Shown: positions 56,710 through 64,000 of the stretch, piece after piece | How the letters are laid out: each line of letters opens with the position of its first letter | Numbering within the stretch: the first letter of the stretch is position 1 | Assembly: GCA_000741495.1 (NCBI GenBank) | Contig: JGZV01000012.1 | Location: forward strand, 1-64,000 | Direction: 5' to 3' | DNA: 64,000 bases | Source of the DNA: Bifidobacterium thermophilum | Lineage (GTDB): Bacteria; Actinomycetota; Actinomycetes; Actinomycetales; Bifidobacteriaceae | Translations under genes and position numbers: made by a program | The notes under the pieces: generated by a model | Database searches by the model: none | What the model saw: only the letters and a program-made list of their open reading frames with translations | What the model was told of the DNA's origin: nothing

Positions 56710-57711
56710 ATGACCTCACGTATCACCAGGATCGCAGCGGCTGCACTCGCCGCAGTATGCATGATGACGGTTGCCGGGTGCGAAGGCCAGGTCCCGCAAC
56801 CCGCCGCCAGCGCCGAACATACCGACAAGCCGGATGTAACGGCGGCCCAAGAGCGGCGGATTCGCGCGAAGATACTCAAGGTCGTCAATGCGGCGAACGA
56901 TGCGAAAAGCGTTGACGGACTCGACGAACGCATGTCAGGCCCCGAACTGGCCATCCGCACCAGTGAAATCACCATCGCCCAAACCACGGGTGCGCTTGAC
57001 GCGAAAACCAATATTCCTTCGAAGATGACCCAGGCTGTCATCCCCACGGATTCAGGCTGGCCGCGTTCGATATTCACCATCACCACAACCACCTCAGATC
57101 AGCAGTCCCAGCGTCTGCTGGTCATGGTGCAGGACAACGCGCACAGCAACTACAAGCTGTGGGGAGTAGCCAGACTTTTCCAAGGTGCGAAACTGCCGAA
57201 ATTCCCGGTCACCTCCATCGGCGCGCAAATGGGCACCGCCAAAGACACCGGACTGGTGGCCACACCGCAACAAGCGGTCACCCAATACGCGGACGTGCTG
57301 CAAAACGGTTCAAGCAGCCCCTACGCTTCGAAATTCGCTGACGACTATTTCCGTCAGGAGTTGACCAAACTTTCCCAAACCGTTCAGGAAGGTATGGAAC
57401 GCAACGCCGGAACCCAGCAGCAGACCTTCGAAGCGGTCAACGGGCAAATCAAAGTCATGCGTTCAAGTGATGGCGGTGATCTGGTGGTCGCGCAAATCAA
57501 CTCGGAGTGGACCCGCCAAGCCGGTGAAGGGCGTGAATCCCAGCCGGCTTCCGACTCTGAGAAAGCGCTGTTCGGCAATGGTACGGCAACCAGCACGATG
57601 AAAGTCACGTATGTCAACGTCATCGCCCTATACGTGCCGCCGGCCGGATCCCACCAGAAAATCACCGCGGTCGGAGCGGAACGTCAGCCGGTCAAAGTCG
57701 AGGCGATCTGA
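56710..57711 (+). CDS. Putative lipoprotein of unknown function
   Basis: 333 residues. The signal peptide ends in the lipobox MTVAGC (Cys about 24). A mixed alpha/beta body without a known motif follows; IFTITTTTSDQQSQRLLVMVQ and NYKLWGVARLFQGAKLPKF appear to be strands of one domain, and a second region lies at about 195-333. AAGGAG precedes ATG 56710 inside the end of the upstream gene. The pair suggests a membrane-surface complex, possibly in cell-wall or export quality control, but nothing shows this directly. Confidence 0.78.
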   Translation: MTSRITRIAAAALAAVCMMTVAGCEGQVPQPAASAEHTDKPDVTAAQERRIRAKILKVVNAANDAKSVDGLDERMSGPELAIRTSEITIAQTTGALDAKTNIPSKMTQAVIPTDSGWPRSIFTITTTTSDQQSQRLLVMVQDNAHSNYKLWGVARLFQGAKLPKFPVTSIGAQMGTAKDTGLVATPQQAVTQYADVLQNGSSSPYASKFADDYFRQELTKLSQTVQEGMERNAGTQQQTFEAVNGQIKVMRSSDGGDLVVAQINSEWTRQAGEGRESQPASDSEKALFGNGTATSTMKVTYVNVIALYVPPAGSHQKITAVGAERQPVKVEAI

Positions 57712-57836
57712 CCGCCGGTAGCGGATACGGCCGCCGCTGCGCTTTAGCTCCGCGGAGAAGCGACCGCGTACGGCCGGCCGCCACACTAAGTTGAAAAGAG
57801 TCGCAGGATTGCTAGTCAAAGGATTATGGAGGCGAC

Positions 57837-58793
57837 ATGGCAGACCAGAAGTTCAATCCCGGTATTTCCCTCGCCGGAGCCGTTGATCTTGAATCGATGC
57901 AGCATCAGGTGAAAGCCGAACCCGGTCAGGCTGGCGGCGCTCCCGCTGCTGGCGCGTACGTAATCGACGTGTCTGAGCACACCTTCGAAGCAATGGTACA
58001 GACCTCGGCCACATTCCCGATTCTGCTGCTCTTGTGGACGCCGACCGATGACCGCCTGTTCCCGATGGCTCGCACACTCGCCGATGCGGTGAACAAGCTC
58101 AACGGTCAGATTCAGCTGGTCCGTATCGATGCCGGCGCGTCGCCGACCATCGCCCAAGCGTTCCAAGTGCGCGGAATCCCGGCATTGTTCGGGCTGATTG
58201 GCGGTCGTCCGATGCCGTTGCTTGAAGGCTTGCCAAGCGCCGAGGAACAGCAGCAGATCGTCGACCAGGTTATTCCTAAGCTCATCGAAGTGGCACATAA
58301 GGCCGGGGTCAACGGTACCGCACCATATTCCGGTGATCCGGATGCCCAGCAGGCCGCTGACACTCCTGCAGCCGACGCTGTACCGCCCGAGCACGCCGAA
58401 GCGCACCGCCTCGCCCAGGAAGGCGATTATGCGGGTGCTGCCGCGGCATATGAGCGTGTCTTGGAGTCCGATCCGCACGATGCGCTCGCCGCGCGTGAAC
58501 GCGCCAAAGCGCTGCTGCTCGCCCGTTCCGGCAACGCCGATGTCCGCGCTGTGCGTGCCGCCGCGGCAGCGCATCCGGATGATGTCGAAGCCCAGCTGGC
58601 GGTTGCGGACATCGATATGATCGGCGGACAAATCGAAGACGCTTTCGGACGCCTGCTGGATTATCTTGCCGCAGGGCACCGCGACCAGATTGAACCGGTA
58701 CGCAAGCGTCTGCTGGAGTATTTCGCTATTCCTGAGTCGGGCGATGAGCGGCTCAAGCGCGCCCGCCGCCGGCTGGCGACGCTGATGTACTGA
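57837..58793 (+). CDS. Thioredoxin-like/TPR co-chaperone (CnoX/YbbN type) without active-site cysteines
   Basis: 318 residues. A thioredoxin fold lies at about 40-150 (FPILLLLWTPTDDRLFPMARTLADAV, in part, and VRGIPALFGLIGGRPM with the cis-Pro). The CxxC is replaced by TPTD and no Cys is present at all. The C-terminal half has TPR-like helices (AEAHRLAQEGDYAGAAAAYERVL, in part) and YbbN-type RRRLATLMY ending. YbbN/CnoX proteins hold clients for GroEL or DnaK. TATGGAGGCGAC precedes the ATG. It lies 125 bases after the lipoprotein gene, likely with its own promoter. Confidence 0.87.
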   Translation: MADQKFNPGISLAGAVDLESMQHQVKAEPGQAGGAPAAGAYVIDVSEHTFEAMVQTSATFPILLLLWTPTDDRLFPMARTLADAVNKLNGQIQLVRIDAGASPTIAQAFQVRGIPALFGLIGGRPMPLLEGLPSAEEQQQIVDQVIPKLIEVAHKAGVNGTAPYSGDPDAQQAADTPAADAVPPEHAEAHRLAQEGDYAGAAAAYERVLESDPHDALAARERAKALLLARSGNADVRAVRAAAAAHPDDVEAQLAVADIDMIGGQIEDAFGRLLDYLAAGHRDQIEPVRKRLLEYFAIPESGDERLKRARRRLATLMY

Positions 58794-58875
58794 GCGAAGC
58801 GGTACGTGGCAAACCCGCAGACAGCCCATTGTCCGGATACGTGTCTGGACATGTCTGTACAGTGGATTGCCGCAC

Positions 58876-58951
58876 GGGTTTGTAGCTCAGTGGATAGAGC
58901 GTCTGTCTCCGGAACAGAAGGTCGTGGGTTCGAATCCCATCAAGCCCACCA
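58876..58951 (+). tRNA. tRNA-Arg (CCG)
   Basis: 76 nt including an encoded CCA. Acceptor GGGTTTG pairs with CAAGCCC; the D-arm AGCTCAGTGGATAGAGC and T-arm GTGGGTTCGAATCCCAT are canonical; anticodon CCG at 58909-58911. Confidence 0.97.
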
Positions 58952-58953
58952 GC

Positions 58954-58983
58954 ATGCCGTCACACCTCTTGGTGTGGCGGCAT
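58954..58983 (+). terminator. tRNA-Arg terminator
   Basis: ATGCCGTCACACC and GGTGTGGCGGCAT form a 13-bp stem with one wobble and a TCTT loop. Confidence 0.75.
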
Positions 58984-59217
58984 TATCGTATCCGTCGTGT
59001 CGGTGTGGGACCGGTATGGTACGCTGGCAATGAAGGGTCTTATTCGGCAATGGGGATTGCCGATACTGTCTGGTTCAGCCGGAGGGGCGCTGGCGTACCG
59101 ATTGGCAGGCATGGCGCGGCATGTTGTGCGTATAGACCGTTCAACCGACATGCGGGGGAGCATGCCGCGGTCGGGGCAAGCCCATCGGGGGACAAGTGAA
59201 AGCTGAGGCTTTCGTTG

Positions 59218-62200
59218 ATGTTTGGGGGAATGATGAACCGAATTCGATTCGTCGCCGCCGTGGCCATTATGCTGGTCGCGGCCATGATCATCCCGTCTGG
59301 CACCGCCATGGCGGGTATTGGATCACAAGGGGCGGGAATATCAGGGTCGGGTGGACCGATGCCGGACAATGACGCCTTGTATCTGTTCGACAACAAGCAG
59401 TATGGTGCCGCACCCGCACAAGGGTGGGGTGAAGCGTCAATCGACCACGCGTACCAGTCATTGGTGCGCAGCGGCGTGCTATCCACGTGGAGCGGCAACA
59501 AGCCGAAATTCTACGGGTCGTGCAGGGACGCCGTCGCCCGCGCCATCGCCGACCGTAGCGACGGCGAAGCACGGCAGGCGCGCGTGGTCGGCGTGGCGTT
59601 GTCCCTGCGCAACCGCAGCTTGTACGGCACCAATCCGCGGGATTTTCGAGCACGGTTCGACGGCAATTGGAACAAACTCGCCGCTGACGGGCTGGGCAAT
59701 GATCTAATCGGCTGGGATGCCAACTGGGTTGGCCGGTTACGATACCAGTTCAACGAGCAGATCGAAATGACTGGACGCGCATACCCGGCGGGTGTCCAAG
59801 TCATTTGTGTGGCCGTCAACGAGTTGCAGCCCGCAACCCGGTATTCGCTCAGTGTCACGACACAACAGCAGGCGCCCGCCGGATTAAGCGTCGGCGACAC
59901 CACCGCAGTATTCGACACCATCACCACGGACGCTGCGGGATCGGCGGTTGACGAGCACGTGGACGCCCAAGTGTGGCTCAACTATGACGGGCATCCCGCC
60001 CGCTTGTATAAGGCGCAGTCGGTCAACAAAACGGTGCGGTTGCCTCATGCGGGGTCGGTCGACTCCCCACAATTCACACCATCGGATTTCGGCTGGAACG
60101 GCTGGCAGGAAGGCAACTACTGGTTCGACATCGTTGTTCCCCAACAGGGGAGTATGGCCGCCGGCGTGAACACCGAAGACCGGCAGGCGTCCGAAAGTTT
60201 CCGTGTCGGTTCCCGTGCGCCGGGTGCACCGACAAAACATGTGGACGATGGGGTGAGCGCCGACGGCATGGTCAATCGCACGCGGATCGTCACAGGCACC
60301 GGGCGTGGCGGCTGGAAACTGAACATCACCGACACCATCACGGCGAACGGAGTGCCATACCAGATTGACGACTATCGGATCAGTGATTTGATTGACGGTA
60401 CGGACCATACCAGCGAGTTCACTATCACGTGGGATAAGGACGCGCATACGGTCAGCGCGAGCCGGAAAGACAACCAAAGCATGCTTCCGCTTGACCACGC
60501 GTTCGAATTCTCCTTCGCCGTCACCGTCAACACGCCGGGGCACAACATCGTCAATGATGTGGCCGCCGTCCAATGGAACGAAGAACCCGAGCAGACCACG
60601 CAACCACAGCAGTTCCCCACATGGAAACCGCAACCGGATACCGTGTGGATGCTGCGCGGTGATGACGGCGGCTGGGATGCTGTCATCGACCCTGACCACA
60701 GCAATGCTGTCGGGGCTGCCGGACGTTCGCTGCTGGACGGCGACATGATAGCCGCGGCGACCAACGCGGTGCTTCCCGCCCATCTCATCGAAGCACCACA
60801 ACGGTTGGAGCTGACTGTCGGCTGGTCGCAGGCGGATTACCTGTTCGACCCTTCAGCAGCGTCGGAAATCCGCGTGTATGCCGCCGACACCCCGCAAGAA
60901 CGTACTTCCGGAGTGTTTGACATTGCCCGCCGCGGCAACGATGTGACCGGCGAATTCACCATCCGGGTCAACGATGGCACGGCGACCGCCGTGGCGTCAC
61001 AAGCCTACCGGCAGTCAGTGAAAGGACTGGGCACGCACCGCCAGCTCACCCTGGTCGTTCCCGGTCGCATCAACCTGGCCAATGGCGGGGGCGCAGTTCA
61101 AACACGCAAGGATTACCAAGCCAAAGACGGGCAGGCGGTGGAACTGTGCTCCAGCACGCAAGGCAAATCATTCATCGCCCAAGGCACGCATACGGTCAAC
61201 GACCATGCCGTGGAAGCGAACCGTCCACCGTTATGCGCGATTGTGCCGCCAGCCGCCAAACGCGTACTCACCCACTCCTCGCAGACAGGAGCCCGCACAC
61301 CGATCAACCAGGCCAAAGTGATGCCGGGGCAGCGTGTCACCTACGAGCTGACGGCGGATATTACGGCACGAACCGGTTTGGGGTATCGCCTTGACAGCGT
61401 GACCGTCACTGACGAATACGACCGGTATTTCGAACCGGACGAATACAGCATCCTTGTCCGCGACCGCCGCTCCGACACGGTATTCGGACGTCAGCATTAC
61501 ACCGTGCACTGGAATCGCGAACAACATCGTTTCCACATCGTATTCAACCGTTCGGCAATCAACCAGGCGTGGAACGACACGCAAACCTTGCCGAATCTCT
61601 TGGTGGAGTTCACCGGCACGGTGGCGGATAATGCCCCGGCGAAGCGCCTCATAGGCAATCAATGGACGCTCGGACTGAACAACAGTGTGACCCCGTCGAA
61701 CCGGGTTGTCATCGAGCCGCCGAGTATCGTACCGGAGAAAACCGTCACCCAAGCCGACGCAGGTATCGCCATCGACGGACGGACCGCATTGCTGGGCGAC
61801 ACCATCTACTACCGTGTCACGCTCGACGCATCCGCGTTGCAGTCCAGCGCCTACACGGTCCAACGGCTTGGAATCATCGACGACTATGACGAACGCTACC
61901 TTGCGCTTGACCTTGACCGGGTCACTGTGACCGACGAACGCGGCAACGACCGTACCGGCGCCTTCAACATCCAAGACCGGGACGGCGTGCTGTATGCGTT
62001 CTTCGCCACCGTAGACACCACCGACCCGGCCACCGGACGCGTCATCGCCGCACGACAGCCGGATGACCTGAAAGCCTACGCATCCGCCTCACTCGACCCC
62101 CACACCGACCCGGCTATCGACCAGCATGTTCTGGGGCAGCGTTATGAACTCGTGCTACCGATGACCGTCATCGCGGTCGAAGACGGCGTCCACGTGCAGA

Positions 62201-63369
62201 ACACCGCCACCCAGGTCACCGGAACCACGCGTACAAACACCCGGACGGTGGTCAACCCGCTCAAACCGGTGAACCCGGCGAAAGACGTGACTATCGCCAT
62301 GCACGGGGACAGCGCCAACGGCACCGACATCCCGTTGCACACCACCTTCCTGTACCGCCTCGATTCCTCAGACCTGCCCGCCAATCGTGCCTACGATGTC
62401 GACTCGTGGAACATCGACGACGACTATGACGAGTTGCACGACGTATACCTCGGTCAGTGGGCTCTCGCCGCCCGCCATGACATGAGCATCGACGGCAAGC
62501 CGGTGCAAGCGGGGGAGCTTATCGAACGCCATACCAACATCGACTTGGTCTCCAACGCCCAGAATGATGACGATGCCGGGAGCGGCCACGACTCCTCATT
62601 GCTCACCGTTGAAGATGTCGGCGGACGGCTGCATATCGAGCTGACCGAACGGGGCAAACACGTGCTCGGCGGTCGCAACCAGACCGGCGCGTGGACGCTG
62701 TTCATCCAAATGCAGCGTATCCTGCCCGCAGAGCGCATCACCAACGGGTTCGTGGAAACCCTCAACGGCATCACCCGCGAATCCAACGAGGTGTGGACAC
62801 GCACCGCACTCGAACGAGGCGCAATCGAATTGGTGAAATTCGACGAGACATCAGGAGAGCGTGACGGTGACCGGGATACCGTGGAGCGTGCGCTCGCCAT
62901 CACCCAAGACAAGACGAGGCTCGTGTTCCGCATCCGCAATATCGGCGACATGCCGGTAACCGGATTGCGTTTGCATGACACCGTCACTGTCGGTGATGCC
63001 ACGGTGGATGCCTGGCAATATCCAGAACACTGGGATGAGCTTGTCCTCAAGCCGGGTGAATCCGTCGATGTCACTGCGGTGTTGTCAGCAGTCACGGGCC
63101 GTCACTCCGACAGGGCGACAGTAACCGCGTCGACAGTGGTGACATGCCCGCTTGTCGACGACAATCCCTTCGACAACCAGCCGGCGGTCAGACAAGACGG
63201 CGTATGCCGTGGCGAAACAGTCAACGCCGCTGATACGTGGCACGGCTACCGGCCAACATTGGCGCAAACCGGCAGCCCGATCATCGCATTGCTGACCGCC
63301 ACGGGCATGCTGGTAGCCGCGGCTGCGGTGATCCGGATGTCGGGCGCTACCCGTCGCCGACAGCAGTAG
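59218..63369 (+). CDS. Cell-wall-anchored adhesin with isopeptide-type domains and LAQTG sorting signal
   Basis: 1383 residues. A signal peptide (VAAVAIMLVAAMIIPSGTAMA) is followed by an N-terminal domain with a Cys pair (YGSCRDAV, VQVICVAV). Three related modules near 680-835, 839-1015 and 1019-1200 each contain a lysine after Pro/Ala (AKRVLTH, PEKTVTQ, PAKDVTI) and a D-x-YD element (TDEYDRYFEPD, IDDYDERYLALD, DDDYDELHD), like the antigen I/II C-terminal domains that form Lys-Asn isopeptide bonds. The sorting signal is LAQTG at 1348-1352, a hydrophobic helix and RRRQQ. LAXTG suits class E sortases. No sortase is nearby. Start ATG 59218 has GCTGAGG upstream; ATG 59230 or 59233 are alternatives. 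Confidence 0.88.
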   Translation: MFGGMMNRIRFVAAVAIMLVAAMIIPSGTAMAGIGSQGAGISGSGGPMPDNDALYLFDNKQYGAAPAQGWGEASIDHAYQSLVRSGVLSTWSGNKPKFYGSCRDAVARAIADRSDGEARQARVVGVALSLRNRSLYGTNPRDFRARFDGNWNKLAADGLGNDLIGWDANWVGRLRYQFNEQIEMTGRAYPAGVQVICVAVNELQPATRYSLSVTTQQQAPAGLSVGDTTAVFDTITTDAAGSAVDEHVDAQVWLNYDGHPARLYKAQSVNKTVRLPHAGSVDSPQFTPSDFGWNGWQEGNYWFDIVVPQQGSMAAGVNTEDRQASESFRVGSRAPGAPTKHVDDGVSADGMVNRTRIVTGTGRGGWKLNITDTITANGVPYQIDDYRISDLIDGTDHTSEFTITWDKDAHTVSASRKDNQSMLPLDHAFEFSFAVTVNTPGHNIVNDVAAVQWNEEPEQTTQPQQFPTWKPQPDTVWMLRGDDGGWDAVIDPDHSNAVGAAGRSLLDGDMIAAATNAVLPAHLIEAPQRLELTVGWSQADYLFDPSAASEIRVYAADTPQERTSGVFDIARRGNDVTGEFTIRVNDGTATAVASQAYRQSVKGLGTHRQLTLVVPGRINLANGGGAVQTRKDYQAKDGQAVELCSSTQGKSFIAQGTHTVNDHAVEANRPPLCAIVPPAAKRVLTHSSQTGARTPINQAKVMPGQRVTYELTADITARTGLGYRLDSVTVTDEYDRYFEPDEYSILVRDRRSDTVFGRQHYTVHWNREQHRFHIVFNRSAINQAWNDTQTLPNLLVEFTGTVADNAPAKRLIGNQWTLGLNNSVTPSNRVVIEPPSIVPEKTVTQADAGIAIDGRTALLGDTIYYRVTLDASALQSSAYTVQRLGIIDDYDERYLALDLDRVTVTDERGNDRTGAFNIQDRDGVLYAFFATVDTTDPATGRVIAARQPDDLKAYASASLDPHTDPAIDQHVLGQRYELVLPMTVIAVEDGVHVQNTATQVTGTTRTNTRTVVNPLKPVNPAKDVTIAMHGDSANGTDIPLHTTFLYRLDSSDLPANRAYDVDSWNIDDDYDELHDVYLGQWALAARHDMSIDGKPVQAGELIERHTNIDLVSNAQNDDDAGSGHDSSLLTVEDVGGRLHIELTERGKHVLGGRNQTGAWTLFIQMQRILPAERITNGFVETLNGITRESNEVWTRTALERGAIELVKFDETSGERDGDRDTVERALAITQDKTRLVFRIRNIGDMPVTGLRLHDTVTVGDATVDAWQYPEHWDELVLKPGESVDVTAVLSAVTGRHSDRATVTASTVVTCPLVDDNPFDNQPAVRQDGVCRGETVNAADTWHGYRPTLAQTGSPIIALLTATGMLVAAAAVIRMSGATRRRQQ

Positions 63370-63602
63370 TCGCAATCCTCATCATGGCGTGCCGCGACAA
63401 GCGAGACGACACGCTTGCCTGTCTGTGGCATGTCATGGTGTGGGATATTCGCATACCGGCCGGGCTTACGACGCTACACTGGTCGCCAACGGTCGTTGTA
63501 CGGGAGCCCAGACTCTTACGGCGGCTTTACCAGAGCCGGGCGTGCATCCTGTGGAAGAGACACGTGTCCGGCGGTGTCCAACAGTCTAGGGAAGGCATTC
63601 CA

Positions 63603-63989
63603 ATGAGCGAATTGGTCAAAGTCACATCAGAACACGCGCCTGCTGCATTGGGGGCGTACAGTCAAGCCGTCAAAGCCAACGGCTTCGTGTTCGCATCCGG
63701 CCAGCTGGGTCTTGATCCGGCTACCGGCAAGTTGGCGGGGGACACCGCTGGCGAGCAGGCGGCGCAAGCGTTGAAGAACATCGCCCATGTGCTTGAGGCG
63801 GCGGGGACTGATACCGCGCATGTGGTGCGTGCCACCATCTACATGAAGCATGTTGAGGACTTCCATGAAATCGATGCCGCCTATGCCGCGGTGTTCAACG
63901 GCGATATCAAGCCGGCTCGCGTCGCATTCGGCGGCAACGATCTGCCGGCGGGCGCGCTGGTGGAGATCGACGCCATCGCGGCACTCTGA
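63603..63989 (+). CDS. ridA: RidA family protein (reactive imine deaminase)
   Basis: 128 residues, YjgF/RidA fold, trimeric. Conserved blocks GAYSQAVKANGFVFASGQLGLDP, TAGEQAAQALKNIAHVLEAAG and PARVAFGGNDLPAGALVEIDAIA are intact. The catalytic Arg is in the PAR motif. It hydrolyses 2-aminoacrylate and related imines made by PLP enzymes. GGGAAGGC precedes ATG 63603. TACACT at 63475-63480 may be its -10. Last gene of the window, complete. Confidence 0.93.
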   Translation: MSELVKVTSEHAPAALGAYSQAVKANGFVFASGQLGLDPATGKLAGDTAGEQAAQALKNIAHVLEAAGTDTAHVVRATIYMKHVEDFHEIDAAYAAVFNGDIKPARVAFGGNDLPAGALVEIDAIAAL

Positions 63990-64000
63990 CACGCCGACAT

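Overview
The window is chromosomal DNA of a high-GC actinobacterium, almost certainly a Bifidobacterium. Reasons: an actinobacterial gene set (nucS, DUF2469, a GlnR-like orphan regulator, GatCAB, an Arg/Asp/Asn-rich Rho, F-type ATPase order atpBEFHAGDC), an HspR-type HAIR operator before clpB, and many genes that appear to be leaderless. It is mostly ordinary core genome. No prophage, insertion sequence, CRISPR array or integrative element was seen.

Layout. 1-330: tail of an rRNA operon (23S-5S spacer, 5S rRNA, terminator). 609-6343: NT5C-type nucleotidase, GH31 glycosidase, MATE exporter, fumarylacetoacetate-hydrolase-family enzyme. 6536-7470 (minus): VOC protein and rlmH. 7709-10396: clpB under a HAIR element. 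10550-13603: divergent copper pair, copA (cupredoxin + P1B ATPase + YHS fusion) and csoR around a shared operator. 13649-16890: rmuC with a LexA-like box over its start, a degenerate phosphoribosyltransferase-like protein, a SpoU methyltransferase and a small membrane ORF. 17079-20425: gatC (frameshifted near its 3' end), gatA, gatB. 20744-26715: GNAT protein, DUF2469, FAD oxidoreductase, rho, chorismate mutase. 26821-28887: a secreted protein of unknown function.

29107-35419 (minus): valS, a family-5 solute-binding protein, nth, and a GlnR-like regulator diverging from a 7-TM protein across GlnR-box-like sites. 36859-43996 (minus): mntP, ppa, a GlgE-like protein lacking the catalytic nucleophile, an amino-acid permease plus asparaginase pair, a small membrane protein. 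Then initiator tRNA, metA, the complete ATP synthase operon (45914-53061), nucS, an FKBP lipoprotein, a three-gene envelope cluster (55215-58793), tRNA-Arg(CCG), a 1383-residue LAQTG-anchored adhesin and a RidA protein.

The most notable items are the GlgE-like protein with Val at the nucleophile position, the C-tract frameshift in gatC, candidate LexA and GlnR sites, two families of intergenic hairpin repeats plus a 52-bp tandem array, and a recurrent geometry of a -10 box 6-7 nt before the start codon that marks about ten putative leaderless genes. All calls come from reading the sequence and from family knowledge; no database search was run.
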